64,000 bases of DNA from Galeruca laticollis (taxonomy: Eukaryota > Arthropoda > Insecta > Coleoptera > Chrysomelidae). The notes under the pieces are model-generated. The model did not search any database, was not told where the DNA came from, and worked only from the letters and a program-made list of their open reading frames with translations. Below are positions 33,906 through 46,449 of this stretch, one piece after another (position 1 is the stretch's first letter; each line of letters begins with the position of its first letter). The DNA lies in assembly GCA_963921935.1 (NCBI GenBank), contig OY998177.1, forward strand, positions 104,399,015 through 104,463,014, read 5' to 3'. A program made the translations under genes and the position numbers.

Positions 33906-35045
33906 TCAGACCTGTATCGATGATCCCGGAAAGTCGGATTGGGCATTGGGAATGATTTGGTACGTTTCAAGAAACCAAAGGAGTCTTTTATTAATAATTT
34001 TTCCCAGTAGTCTGCAGGTAGTATAAGTGAGTGAAATCGGTCCGAAGGCGATATGGTAGATTGATCTACTTTTTTTATTGGAATAATTATAGATGTGCGC
34101 CATGCGTCAGGGAACTGATGAGTACTCCTGGTGAGGTTATATATTTAGAGAAGCTTAGAAAGAGATGGGTTGGTTAGTTATTTAAGAAAGATGTAAGGGA
34201 CATCGTCAGGACCGGCGGCAGAATTTCTACAGCCAGACAAGGCTGATTTCAGTTAATTTAGATTAAAAGGGGCGTTGATTAACGCAACGTCATGAGGATT
34301 CAACTGATTAGTGGAGGAAGGCTGAATATGAGAATTTCGAGAAACAGAAATGGAGTCACGATAATTAGATTAATCCACAAAGTTTTCTGTGAGTGACTCT
34401 GCAATTGCTTGGCTATAGGAGATGCAGTATCATTGAATATTATTGAAGAGATATGAGTATTAATTTTCTTGCCTTCGACTTGTGAAATTTTTTGTCCAGA
34501 CTTGACTGGGATTTGTATTATGATCCAGCGAGGAGGCATAACTTTGCCATGAGGATTTTTTGCTTAGCTTGACTGAGAATTTAGCTTCAGTTTTGAGCTG
34601 TTTATGTAGAAGAAGGTTTTTTTGTGTTCTATTTCGTCTAAACCATGTTTGGACTCTCGGATGGCATTGTCGCAAACTGGATTTCACCAGGGCACAGTTT
34701 TATACGTCAAAAATGACTGTTATACCGATGTGAGTCTTAGCAGCGTGAAGTATATGTTTAATAAACATTTTTAGAGTGTAATTTACATTCGCAGAAATAA
34801 CTGAAGAGGATAAATAGATATAGAGAAATAAACTCCAGCCAATTTTGGTATTTAAAACTTCTAGTAATAATTTCGTTATTAGAAAGGTTAGATATAATGA
34901 TAGAAAAGTGGTTGCTGGCATGTAGGTCATCGGAAGCTTGCCAAGAAACGGAAAGTGCAGTTTTAGGGTCACAAAAGCTGAGGTCAAAGACATAAAAAGA
35001 ACCTAAGGAGATGTTAAAGTGATTTTCCAGTCCAGTTGTAACCAT
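33906..35045 (-). pseudogene. LINE relic (I/Jockey-like), EN end to RT start
   Basis: Read on the minus strand: LSFCDPKTALSVSWQASDD then HASNHFSII is the SDH end of an apurinic-type endonuclease (S-D-H reads S-N-H). KSSWQSYASSLD, then SGCRNSAAGPDDVPYI, then ISLTYTTCRLLGKIINKRLL and WFLETYQIIPNAQSDF give the start of reverse transcriptase (family PISL, EKI--RL-WFLE, Q-GFR). The relic ends where the Gypsy integrase relic begins. Several frameshifts and stops are present. Confidence 0.7.
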
Positions 35046-35880
35046 TTATCGTTCACTCGAAGAAAATCCCGGCATGGGACTTCTCAAGGGTGGTTCGACT
35101 CCAAGTTAATGACACACTTTGTATAACAGACGATGATCAGACTATGAGAGTTCAGGCCACCACTACCTTTTCAAACGTTACGAAAGAACAAGAACAAAAC
35201 TACGGTGATAAACGTAGAAACACCGTGTAAAAGAATTTACTCTAAATTGCAATGTTATAATAACTTAATATTAAAAATGTTAAAAAAAATTGTGCTCAAA
35301 CTTAATCAACCCGGGCACGATACTCTGTGACTCTCACAGCCGGATGGATTAGAAATAAAAGAGAATATATAGAACATTTGATTTATTTCTGCCTTAGAAC
35401 GAAATGGAAAAAATACAGGATGAACTTAACTGACGGTACTCTGGTGGTTTAGATGTTCTGAACGAATGGAATCGGTGTCGGACCAATGGAAGCTGTCTTC
35501 AACAGTAAAGGTGTCTTAGATAAATGGCAGCTGTCTTCAACAGTAAAGGTGTCTCAGATAAATGGAAGCTGTCTTCAACGGTAAAGGTGTCTTAGATAAA
35601 TGGAAGCTGTCTTTAACGATAAAGTTACGCAGTCCTCACGTACCTCTCACTATGCTTACCACAGCAAATTAAGAAAAAAATTCAGTAGAACAAGAGAAAA
35701 AGTGAGTACGTGCTTTCTCTTCAACGTCGGTATCGGAAAAGGATGATTTTTAGCTCGTAGCAAACAGGGGGAAATTGACATATGTCAATTGTCTCAACGT
35801 TCAGTTTTAATTCTGTGGTTGGGAGTGGCTAATGAGAGGGCAAGCAGGAATTACAAGGAATTTGTTATATGAAATCGAAA
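35046..35880. other. Insertion-like segment splitting the LINE relic
   Basis: The LINE frame stops near 35880 and resumes near 35045, so about 0.83 kb seems inserted. I recognise no gene in it. It contains a minisatellite (next entry). Confidence 0.4.
35484..35630. repeat. 39-bp minisatellite, ~3.8 copies
   Basis: The unit is AATGGAAGCTGTCTTCAACAGTAAAGGTGTCTTAGATA with a few substitutions per copy. Confidence 0.9.
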
Positions 35881-36154
35881 CAGGTCGATGGACATGTTAC
35901 ACAGTATTCAACAAGTAGGTTTCAGAGGAGTTTATGACGTTTTTTATAACTTTTTATCCAGTGCAACCACGGGTCGGGCCCGACATTGTGTGTTGTGCAT
36001 TATAGTCACCAACAACAATATATGGGTGGAGAGCTGGAATATTAAGACGGTTGTGTCTTCTTCATTAAGGGGATGATCAGGCGGAATGTAAACACTGCAA
36101 ATAGTGAGCTTATTAGAGCACCAAACAGTGACAGCAATTGCCTCTAAATGAGAG

Positions 36155-36157
<3 letters not shown>
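35881..36157 (-). pseudogene. LINE endonuclease fragment
   Basis: The minus strand reads HLEAIAVTVWCSNKLTICSVYI then PPDHPLNEEDT and ILLLV..MHN. This is the middle of an I/Jockey-type endonuclease (TICSVYIPP, then the GDYNAHN block, shifted here). It is probably the same LINE copy as 33906-35045. Confidence 0.65.

Positions 36158-36249
<92 letters not shown>
36158..36249. repeat. (TAG)n microsatellite
   Basis: About 30 AGT/TAG triplets, immediately followed by a duplicated LINE 5' segment. Confidence 0.95.
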
Positions 36250-36438
36250 GAGGTTAGAATTGTTTGTAGCATCTGCTGCGCTCATTTGATGATAATTTGA
36301 ATAAGCTAACTAATATTTTATCTAATTTATCTGATAGATAGTAGTAGGAGGTTAGAATTGTTTGTAGCATCTGCTGCGCTCATTTGATGATAATTTGAAT
36401 AAGCTAACTAATATTTTATCTAATTTATCTGATAGATT
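36243..36438 (+). repeat. 98-bp tandem duplication at LINE 5' end
   Basis: GTAGTAGGAGGTTAGAATTG...CTGATAGAT occurs at 36243-36340 and 36341-36438, nearly identical. Confidence 0.9.
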
Positions 36439-36886
36439 CACAAAAATGGAGAATAGTTTAGCTGCCTTAAATAATTAAACTCTGTCAAATCAGATACAGT
36501 TTGAGGAATGCGTGCAGGAGGCAAATCTTCGCATTCAAAAATCCTATAACTTGATCGTGTATAACTTGCCTGAAGCAAACATAGATAATATAGATTATAT
36601 GGATAAAGTTACAGATATTGTTGATATATTTAAACCTCGTAACTCTAATGTGATTGCAGTTTTCCGTATAGGCGAAGCAGACGAAAATAGGAACAAATCT
36701 AAACCGCTAAAAATTCAATTTCAGGATAATAATACTCCATCCTACATACTGCGCATTAAGAAAAAACTACAAGGTACTCGATTCTCTCGAATCCAAATGA
36801 CGGATGACCAATCAAAATATCAAATTAACTACTTAGAAAATTTGAGAGAGGAGCTGGAAAGGCGCAAATGGAGGATGAGCATCTAA
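36370..36886 (+). pseudogene. LINE ORF1 relic
   Basis: A coiled-coil start (NKLTNILSNLSDRFTKMENSL) and an in-frame TAA at 36476-36478 precede the open part from 36512. That part holds SYNLIVYNLPEANIDNIDY then VIAVFRIGE, the usual RRM-like nucleic-acid-binding pattern of LINE ORF1 (LIVYNLPE, RIG). It overlaps the next frame at its 3' end. Confidence 0.65.
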
Positions 36887-36899
36887 CCAACTATTGTGA

Positions 36900-39020
36900 A
36901 CACTACGGAGGAACTTGGCGCAAAAAACTATTAAAACTCACAAACATAAATATATTCTACACTAATATAGATTCTCTTTATGCAAAACAAGCCGATTTCT
37001 TTTCATTTATTTTATCTACCTCCCATATTCTCATTTTTGCAATAACAGAATCCTGGTTATCCCCTAGAATACCTAGCTCTCATATTAACCCCAATGGGTA
37101 TAGCTTATACCGTTTTCTTTCATAAATAGTTGTTTAAAAATTGTATAATTAAGTCGATTCCATATGATCTGGAAGGAATCGAATCTCTTTTGCTTGAAAT
37201 TGTCTTTCCTAACTCAGTCATTCTGCATATATTTATTATATATAGACCTCTTCTGTCATATGATCTTACAATCTCCATATGTGAGTATATTGAAGATTGT
37301 AGTAGAAATTAAGAGAATCTTATCATTCTTGGCAATTTTAATTTTAAAAATTTGTTATGGCCTATTCTTTCACCTCTTGATGGCAATAATCCTAGTGTCC
37401 CTTTTTATAACTTATTTCTTCGAACTAATCTGAAACAATTTATAAATGAGCCGACAAGGCTCCGTCAAGGTAATGAACCTTTAGTATTAGACCTTGTAAT
37501 CTCTAATGAAGAGGAGCTGATTTCCGACATTTTCTATCTGCCATCAATTGGTGTCTCAGATCATGTTGCTTTTCATACTAAAGTCCAGCTGGATATATCT
37601 AGTAATATCAGTGAAAAAATAGAAAAATCCTTCAGTGAAACCGATTATCAAAAATTAAATAACTATTTCAATCAAACAGATTGGTCACACATGTGAATTT
37701 GTGTGGAAAAAATATAAAGAAATTATATATAAGGGGATAGAAGAATGTTCCCAAACTTATATAGTGAAAACTAACCCTAGATGTCCATGGATTGATAATC
37801 ACTTAATCCAAATAAGTAAAGAAAAGCAATGCCCGTGGACAAGAGTTAGGAAAAATCCATCCGACGAAAACATTCGCTTGCACAGGCAGTATTCAAACAG
37901 ACTCACACAGGAGTTGAGATTAGCACGAAGCAATTATGAGAATCGAATAACCACAAGAGGTCCAAAAGCTTTTTATAAATATGTTAGATCCAAGTTTTCC
38001 TCTAAAACTGGTGTACCATTATTAGAAAAACCAAACGGAGACATTTGCAATAGACTCTGATTTAACAACTCCTGTAATGACACTAGCTACTAGAAGTATG
38101 AACTCATTACATACGGTTAATATCACAGTAGAAACAGTTGAAGATGTATCAAAGAATCTGAAAATCGCAGCTTCTCCTGGAATTGAGAAAATATCCCCTA
38201 CACTCTATAAAAATTGCGCAGACAGTTTAGCAGTCCCCTTATCCAACCTTATGTCGAGATCACTAAAAGAAAATTCCATTCCTGTCTCATGGAAATCAAG
38301 AATAGTATCTATCTATAAAAATGGAAATAAAATGCTTTCGACGAATTATCGGCCTATAACGGTTCCACCAACCTCAGTTAAAATTATAGAGAGATTAACC
38401 GTTAACGAACTTGTTCCATTTTTGTTAGACAATAAAATCATTCCAGATTCCCAGCATGGTTTTCTACCTAATCGATCAGTAACCAGTAATCTTCTAACTG
38501 CTCTTAACGACTGGACATTATATTTAGATCATTACGAACCTGTGGAAGTGGTATACATAGATTTTTCTCGAGCATTCGATAAGGTATCCATTATAAAGCT
38601 ACTAGCAAAATTGGAACATTTTGGAGTGCGTGGTGAGCTGTTGACATGGCTGAAAAAATTTTATTAGGTCGAATTTTCTAAGTACAATATGAGGATAACT
38701 TAAGTAATTCCCGTGAAGTACGCAGTGGGGTACTTCAAGGTTCCATTTTGGGTCCTATCTTTTTCCTGATAATCGCTTCTGACTTAATTGCTAAGTTCAA
38801 ATGCAAAAACAAATCGTTTGCCGATGACATGAAGTTTTACCATTGTCCTGATATTCAAAACTCTATTCAACACGACCTGGATGAATTATTAGATTGGTGC
38901 AAGGAGTGGAGCATACCAGTTAACATTAACAAGTATTATCTTGAATCAGAACCTATAAAATCAGTTCCGGAAGTCAGTGATATGGGTGTCATAATTAATA
39001 CAGGTATGGGTTGGTCCTAG
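36900..39020 (+). pseudogene. LINE ORF2: endonuclease and reverse transcriptase
   Basis: Endonuclease blocks: INIFYTNIDSLYAKQADF, FAITESWLSPRI, PNGYSLYR. RT blocks: AASPGIEKISPTLYK, NYRPITVPPTSVKIIERL, DSQHGFLPNRS, VYIDFSRAFDKV with the first catalytic Asp, GVLQGSILGPIFF, and FADDMKFYHC with the catalytic DD. Frame breaks or stops fall near 37125, 37312, 37696, 38060 and 38667. The coding potential is lost although the RT catalytic residues are still readable. Confidence 0.8.
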
Positions 39021-39725
39021 CAGACTGCTAAAGCGGTTAACAGGGCAAACTCAGCTCAGTACTTGATATCTAAGGCATTTTCAAGAATGAGTCCATGCTT
39101 GGTCTTGAGACTATACAAAAGTTAAGTCCGACCTCACTTAGAATTTGCTATCTCCGTTTGGTCTCCGCACCTCAGACGTGATATAAACCTTATAGAGGGA
39201 GTTCAACGTAGAGCTACAAAAGTGCCACTAAATTTTTCTCACTTAAACTATCTAATAAGACTAAGCAGGCCCGGGCTAGCAACACTATCTGAGAGAAGAG
39301 AGAGGGGTGATGTCATTACAACGTTTAGGATTCTAAGAGATGACTTTTGGGACACTTCTAACTTTTTACATTAAATGAAGATAACTGGTTAAGACAATTG
39401 TAAATTGAAAAAACAATCTTTTAAATCTAGTGTTAGGCAAAACTTTTAAGTGAATAGAGTATTCGATAAATGGAACAATTTAAGTAGTGACATCGTATCA
39501 GCTCCTTCTCTGAATAGCTTCAAGAATGGGCTGGACAGGTGTACTTGATTAGTGTTTTATAATTCTCTATAGTGCTACTATCTTTTTAAATCTCAATTTA
39601 TTTTGAGCTAAGTTTGTAAAATTAGTTTTGCTAACCTATTAGTACCTATGGAATTTGATTTTGTAATTGAGTCGTATAAGCTTCGCTTTGGCTCCTAATC
39701 ACTGTGTAATAATAATAATATTAAA

Positions 39726-41199
39726 GTATACATCGCTAGATACAAATATTGAAGTACCGCCGTACAGTTGGTACGGATGTATTAGTATTGAAGCGTAATA
39801 AAACATGTAATTTTAGTTTTAGTCCAAGCGTTCAAAGTCTGACTATGCTCCAGTTTTCAGACAGAATATCTGTTTTTAAGAAGGCATTCCTCTACACACA
39901 ATCCGATCTAAAAATTCAAATTTCTCCTAAATAGTTCATTTTATCGACTTCAAAGAGATACGTTTCCATTAGTAAGCGGGCTGTAAACTTTATTTTTGGA
40001 ATTTAGATATTATACAAGCTACCCCTCTCAAAATTACGGATCATTAACCCCTGGGCACAAGCCGCCTCTGGATTTCTGTATGTAATGTAGATTCATTTAC
40101 ACCGTCAAACACAGCACATGGATGTACGTAATAATTCACTAGAATTTAATTATATTCCGATGTATTGCTTAGAAATTATGCTTAACCATAAGTTTTTATT
40201 TCGATACTGTAAACTATAATTCCTAAACGAAAGCTTGTTCACAAAAATTTATTTGAACTTCTGACATTATTTTGACCTCTTCTAGTCGCTTCCGTATCTT
40301 TGGCATTAGTTTGTTGGACGCCCCTATATGAATAAGTTTTATGAAGGGTCTTCCTTTCTTTGAGGAATTTTTTTTTATAGTAGCTATAATGTATTCATAG
40401 AAAAAGGAGCATGGACTATCTTTTCACGAGATACAGTTTTCTAAAAAGTTTCAACGCGATAACAGACGTTTAAAGTTCGTTGAAGCAGTCATGTCACTGT
40501 TGTGCTCAAAATTCACTACAGACACGTGAAGAAATAATTTAAAAGATTTTATTTCAAATTTTCGACAAGTCTTCTCAATACTATAATCCTTTCGGTATCT
40601 GAGTTTGATAAGATTGAGTTTCTCGTTGTTATCTTCTTTCCTCTTACTTCAAATAAGCAAGGAGTTGTACACCTCCCTGCATCATCATTATTATTATATG
40701 ATGCTGTACGCCATCTCTCAAAAAATAAAAAGGTAATAAACAAACACTCCTATTATTCCTAGAACAAAATTTCAAAAACTAAATAAACTAACTTTCAAAA
40801 CAATGAGATGATAATTGGCTTTCCCGCAGAATAATTTTCTATTATTTATACTTCCGCTTTCGTGAAGTAATAAATAATTTGAATTTTGTATGTCGACCAT
40901 AATGACTATCTAGAAATGTCTAGGCTCACGAAATTGGTACGGTTAAGGCGATTCTAACAGGAAAAATAGATAAAAAGATGACAGAGGACAGTTTTGAGAA
41001 AATTGTATGGCAGGCTTGTCGCAGCTGAAGGGTAGTGAACGGTTAAAGCTGATGTGGAACAAGATTTTGAAGAGATAGAAGATGGTTCTACACAAAATCT
41101 AATTTAGTAATCCAATGAGCAAAGCATTGTTGAGATGATGGTTTATTGTTCCTAAATGAGAAGGTTTCTGTATTTTTTGGATTGGGTTTTTTTTTATGT
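39726..41199. other. Unassigned AT-rich DNA
   Basis: I see no recognisable gene or repeat. A 64-codon minus-strand frame at 40549-40743 is the longest notable one and I do not recognise it. Confidence 0.4.
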
Positions 41200-41848
41200 T
41201 TAGTGAATCTTGTTGCATTTTATGAGTTTTAGGGGCATCATATTGTAAGGCTTCAAGTGAAAAAAAATTTTTCGTGAAAATTCTTTTAATTGATTTAATG
41301 TGGGTGATTTATTATCATCTTGTTTAACTTCCCATTCACGTTTGGTTATGTAGTCAAGTTTGCTTAAATTGATAGGAATTAAATTAGTAAAGCATCCCAA
41401 CTGTCTGTTGGTAAGCTTAACTTTTTTGAAGAAGCCAAATGTTGAAAAGTAGATCTAATAATTTTCTTAAATTTTTGAAAGATTCCTTTTGAATATCTGG
41501 CAATTTGAAAAGTGTGCTTAAATAAAGAAACTTGTGGATTTCACTGTTTGATTATGAACAATAGAATAAAAATTTATCTTTGAAACTGAGCTATGTTTCA
41601 TAGTTACCGTAAAAACTGGGAAGATCCATCACTGGTAATTTGGCAACAGCACCTGTAGAAACGCTGAAACTCGCTGCACCTGTAGCTTGCGGTACCAGTA
41701 CTGGGCTTGCTTGCTTTGTTATTGCGTCTGCTTGTTGAAGACCAGCTTTTGCAAAACCTATTACTTCATAAAATTCATTTTCAAAGTCCAAACGTTTACG
41801 TTTTTCTCCTTTATCTAAAAATTCTAAGCTGGTTTGTGTTCTATCCAA
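41150..41848 (-). pseudogene. BEL/Pao Gag relic
   Basis: The minus strand reads LPVMDLPSFYGNYE (family LPxxxLPxFxGNYExW), then after decay LSLPTDSWDALL, then LDYITKREWEVKQDDNKSPT followed by TLNQLKEFSR. The last part matches the BEL/Pao gag pattern LDxxTxxxWExxxxxxxxPTLxxLxxF. Two or more frame breaks occur. Confidence 0.6.
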
Positions 41849-42236
41849 TTCAAAAAATCCTCTTGAACGCTCTTGAAGCGGATTTCAACTTGATTTGTAT
41901 TTTGATTATTTTTATCAGTGTTTATAAATAATAACTTCTCGAGCATGTTTAAGTAAATTATCTTCCTCTGATTTTTTGGTCGGTGGAATTATTTGAATGA
42001 ATCAAATCAAATCGTAAAATACCGCTGGTAAATCAGTTGAAAGTGGTGAACATGTCAAAGCAAATATATATTTTGCGACAAAAACAAATTGAGGTTTGAA
42101 ATGTTTTTAAAATGTGTGTGGCGTGTGTAGAATAACTTGGAATGGACTTACGAGAATTGTAACTTATTTCTGACGATGCTTCACTATGACCATTTATCTC
42201 CATTTCTTGCCAATTCAATATCCGGGTCGTTGGGAC
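41849..42236. other. Unassigned
   Basis: No feature recognised between the BEL relic and the RTE-like LINE relic. Confidence 0.4.
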
Positions 42237-42809
42237 CATATTTTATGTTTGTTCTTGCTTCGTTACACACTAAAATCCAATCTGGTTGCTTGGTAACTTC
42301 TCAAATCCAGATATTTCAGTTACTATATCTGAACACCATATGTTTAGGTTTTGTTGCAGTATCTTTTCACTTTGCGCAAATATAACAATGTCGTCTGCAT
42401 GGGCTTCATCTGTTATTTCAACTTTTTGCAAGTTTCTATGTCCCACCAAATATTTCCTACATTTATTGTTTCTTTTCTTTATGATTTCATTCATAAGCAC
42501 AATGAAATAAAATGGGCTTAATTCTCCTCCTTGCCTAGGTCCACTTTGATCTTCTATCGTGGCTTATATCAGTAATTAGATTATTATCCTATAATCTATG
42601 ATCCATTCTTATTGTTTTGTTATCTACCCTTCTTTTTCTAATATTCTCCACATTATGTTCCTTGATACCATATCAAATTGGCGCTTTTAAATATATGAAT
42701 GCCCTATACTCTTCTATGCATTTCTCTGTCATCGTTGTTATCATTAATACATTGTTTTGTATCCTCCTTCTACCTCTAAATCTAAACCCATATTGCGCAT
42801 TGTCTAGTG
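42237..42809 (-). pseudogene. LINE (RTE-like) RT relic, 3' part
   Basis: The minus strand reads AQYGFRFRGRR, then ECIEEYRAFIYLKAP, then SGPRQGGELSPFYFIVLMNE and DEAHADDIVIFAQSEKILQQ then NLNIW. HADDIVIFAQ is the RT catalytic box, and G-RQGG-LSPF is the preceding block. It is split from its 5' part by a hAT insertion. Confidence 0.75.
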
Positions 42810-43744
42810 CAAGAGTTCCCAAACTTATTCTTTCCACGGCACACCTTCAACAAAACTTGATAGAAAAATCATGTAGAAAACATTTATTGAAGACATCTTC
42901 ATTAAGAAAAACATACAAAAAGTACTACATTGTGTGACTGTTCTTATTTAAACTAACAAATGTGAAGGATAGGATTGTTGATCATTGCACAATTTTTCAA
43001 AACGAGGTATCACGTTAGAAACTGCCACTCTCATTTCTTGCTCCACGTTGATTTTCGATCTATATTTCGTTTTAATAACAGCAATTGCTGAAAATCCAGC
43101 TTCGCATAGATGAGATGCATTAAATGAAATGAGTATTCTTAATGCCTTTGAGCAAAGTTCCTGATAGTCAGGTTTAGCGGATATTTAAAATTTCACTTAA
43201 TCGGAGGATGCAAATTTTGCCCTCCACGTACTGTCACAAGAAATCTCTATCAGGCTTTCTTCTTGCTAAGTTGGAGCTTGTGCGTTAAGAGGTTATTGTA
43301 TCCATGCATATTTTTCAAGATTATCTTGAAAAACTATTGTGCAAACCAGGTGCTGAGGTCTGAAAGGTGTTTTACGAAAAGTGTCCTATGAGTAACTTCG
43401 ACTTCACTAAAATCCACTTATTTTTGCCATACAGGAAAACAGTCTTGACGGGCATCCTCGCTGATTTTTCTTTTCCACAACAGCAGTTTTTTCTGGAATG
43501 CTGAAATCTCTATAGATTTCAAAATGTGCATATTTTTCCTTGAAGAGAAACATTCAACGCACTGAGTCTTTCAAATAGATCGCATAAATGTGCCAATTTC
43601 AGCAAAAAGTTTGACTCCGGCTTAGTGTTGTAGGTGGCCATGGCGGGTTGTGAATGTCATTGTTAACATTTACGACTACTTTCAATGCTCGCGGCACCCT
43701 TTCTGTTTCTCCACGGCGCACGGCACATACTTTGGGAACAGCTG
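42810..43744 (-). mobile_element. hAT element, 935 bp
   Basis: TIRs CAAGAGTTCCCAAACT and, inverted, CAGCTGTTCCCAAAGT are flanked by an 8-bp target duplication with one mismatch, GTCTAGTG (42802-42809) and GTCCAGTG (43745-43752). This is typical of hAT. It interrupts the RTE-like LINE. Confidence 0.85.
42960..43700 (-). pseudogene. hAT transposase C-terminal relic
   Basis: The minus strand reads LCSKALRILISFNASHLCEAG, then FSAIAVIKTKYRSKINVEQ, then EMRVAVSNVIPRFEKLCND. This matches the hAT dimerisation region of the ZBED5/Buster-like group (LCEAGFS, KxKxRxxLNxExxLR). The upstream catalytic part is missing or unreadable. Confidence 0.75.
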
Positions 43745-43752
43745 GTCCAGTG

Positions 43753-44640
43753 TGTTTTCCACCACTTTTCTAATTTTTCAGTCAAATATCTAATATATTC
43801 ATATTTGTACAGAGCAATGTCACTCCCCTGTAGTTACTATATTCCCGTCTATCACCTTTTTGTATATACGAACAATTGATGATTGCTTCTTTCCAGCACT
43901 TATCACTTGTAACAGTTCTCCACCACTTCTACCATGTTCTTAATCGTTTATCTAGTTATTTTATCGCATCCTGGTGCTTTCCCATTTTTTAACTTTTCAA
44001 TTATTTCAGTGAATTCATTTATGGACATTTCTTCATCATTATCGTCCTGTATTGTTTGTATTTTTTCGTCATTTGATTCAGTTGTGTTTTCTCCGTTATC
44101 TAATAATTCTAGAAAATATTCCTTCCATTTTTATGTATCCTCTGTTAATATTTCTCCTTTCCTGTTTTCAATATTATTTATATTTGTGTTTTTTCAGTCC
44201 TCCATGATTTTAGCAGTTCGTAACAAGTTTTTTGGTTATTTACCTATCATGTTTTTTTTCTCCAAATGGTTTCCATTGATCTTATTTGGCATTTCTTACT
44301 ATTCGTTGGCTTTCTTTCTCTCGGTTTTGTATTTTTCATAATTTTCCTAGACCCTCGTAATTTCTCCAAATCTTTTTAGTTATTTCAACTTAGTTTCTAA
44401 TTATGTCAGTCCTCCATGCAGTTTGTTGTCTACGATTTAGTTTTCGGTTCATTACCCAAACTTCTATTGCTGTTTCTGTGATCGCAATTTTCTTTGAATT
44501 TCAAACTACTTCAATGTCATTGTTTAGTTCTTTCTCCTGATCCTCTAATTTTTTACTCAGGTATATTTGATACTTTTTTACTATTTCTTTGTTCCTTAAT
44601 CTTCTTTATTGGGTGTGGTTCTCTTTTTTCTTTGTTTTCC
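43753..44640 (-). pseudogene. LINE (RTE-like) relic, 5' part
   Basis: Minus-strand fragments include IEKLKNGKAPGCDKIT (RT block NGKAPGxD), YRGITLLCTNMN near 43800 (family NYRGITLL), and upstream linker residues before RT such as KKYQIYLSKKLEDQEKELN near 44570. Heavily stopped. It continues into 42237-42809 beyond the hAT insertion. Confidence 0.65.
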
Positions 44641-45952
44641 TAATGATATGCCTCGAATTTGAAACAGTGGGTACACATTTCTTTTATACATAGCTGTTGA
44701 ATGTCGAAAATTATTCTGGTACTTTTTTTATTTCAATGATGAACTTTCGGCGCCAAGTTCTAGTCTTTGTTTAGTATCCTCTGTGACTATTTTCAAACCT
44801 TCCGGAGAATTTCACCAGGAACAGCGTGGATTTATTACAATGAAATTGTTCCTTAAAAAATTTGGAGCCAAACGGTGAGCTTCCTCAGCGAGAAGAGGCG
44901 AAATAGTCCCAAACTCAATGAAGGCATCGAAGAGGAAGATTTTTAGCGATTCTTGTACCCATTAACAGAAAGGAAAGACGGAAGTGTCCCATTCCTAGTG
45001 AAAAGGTTTGGACACAATCTCAAAAAATATTTCTATGATTTTCACTGTACATTTCATTAGTTAAATACACCCTTTCTTATCTTACCACGAAATTTGAATT
45101 TTTTCATAAGCACCAATAAAAATTAGGTTATTTTTTGCAAGGTGGTAAGGGGGGTGTCCTCCAAGAAAATTCCCCCATACATTCTTAAAATTATTGTTCA
45201 TTTTCTTGATAATTGTATTCGACCGATATCGGCTATTTTTTAATTCCGGACAGATAAATATTATTTTTTTTTATTCATATCAAATTGACGTTTCCAGAAA
45301 GTCAACAACGCTTGTCTCAACCATAGTTCAATATGGACCTTGACGTTCTATACTGTAAGGCTAGTGCCAAAGCAATGTAGAAAAGAAGTATGTTATTTAT
45401 TTGCAAAATAGGAGTGTAAATCCGATTTATGGAAATGTTGAATACGAACACTAATTGTGTTTGTGTTTACTGATTCGAGTTTATTCCAGTAGCGTGGCAG
45501 CTACTATTTTCATTTCCTGAAAATTTATGAAAGAAAAAATTTAAAATAATTGTGTGTTTTTGGATTTTCCACACTCATCGGATGTTTAGAGGTAACTTCT
45601 TTGATATTTCGTACACAAATAAATAAAACAATAATACTTTTTTTAAGGAAACTAACTATTTCTAAATCATTCCACAATATATTGAACAAATGGTGAAAAT
45701 TCTAAAAAATTTGACGATTGTTTCGATATTACTATCATCGTCAGAAAACAGAAGTTACATTTAATGTGATGCCTTCCAGATGTTTAATACTTACTTTTGG
45801 ATAGACCAATGAGTGACCTACCTTGTGATTGAATTAATATATATGAATAGAAAAAAGCAGAAGATATGATATTACAAATATTTAATCTTAGATATCATTA
45901 GCTCTATGGGGATATCCTGGATATCTTTTTCCCATGTAAGATCAGTATATCT
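44641..45952. other. Unassigned
   Basis: No feature recognised. The left edge may include more of the LINE relic 5' region. Confidence 0.4.
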
Positions 45953-46449
45953 GTGCGATTATATAGTCCTGATTCAATACCAGAATCTGCGTTTGCACCC
46001 AGTGTCGTGACAAGAATAGATGAAAATAAAATTGAATCTAAATTGAACGCAGACACAAGTCCCATTCCCAGGCCAAGCGGTGTAAATTCATTAAAGCTCA
46101 AAAATAAAAAAGATAGTGTTTACTTGGAAAGTGATTATTCATCAGAGTCAGAACATTCCCATCATGGTGACACCTACACAGAAAACGACAACGAACTAAT
46201 AATAAAATTGGTTTCTGCTACTACAGAGAAAATTCCTGAGAAAGATCTCGGTGATGATTTGGACATTTCGTTCACAGACATGGGTCTTTTGGTTACCTCT
46301 GAGATAAAAATTGCATGAGCAACAAGAAAGCTTGCTATCAATTCCAGTGCTCAAGAGGTAACGAGAGATTTATTCTCTCCCAAGCCAAAAGTGATACAAT
46401 CCAAGTCCGCTCCAAAGAAAAGGGTACAATCAAAATTGAACACATAATA
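45953..46449 (+). other. Unrecognised open region
   Basis: A 121-codon frame with Ser/Asp/Glu-rich sequence (SDYSSESEHSHHGDTYTEND) runs to a TGA at 46316-46318. The same frame continues with ATRKLAINSSAQEVTRDLFSPK to a second stop at about 46447. The composition suggests a real but decayed exon. I cannot assign a family. No clear splice sites. Confidence 0.3.

Larger units (their letters stand above)
36341..39725 (+). mobile_element. Non-LTR retrotransposon (CR1/Daphne-like)
   Basis: Contains an ORF1 relic, endonuclease, reverse transcriptase and a 3' tail (AAT)n at 39706-39725 after CTTCGCTTTGGCTCCTAATCACTGTGTAAT. The clade call rests on the FADD box and the microsatellite tail and is approximate. 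Confidence 0.75.

Noticed and set aside
35944..36285. Poly-Leu 113-aa frame
   Set aside because: Most of it is the (TAG)n microsatellite antisense; only its C-terminal part reflects a LINE endonuclease relic.
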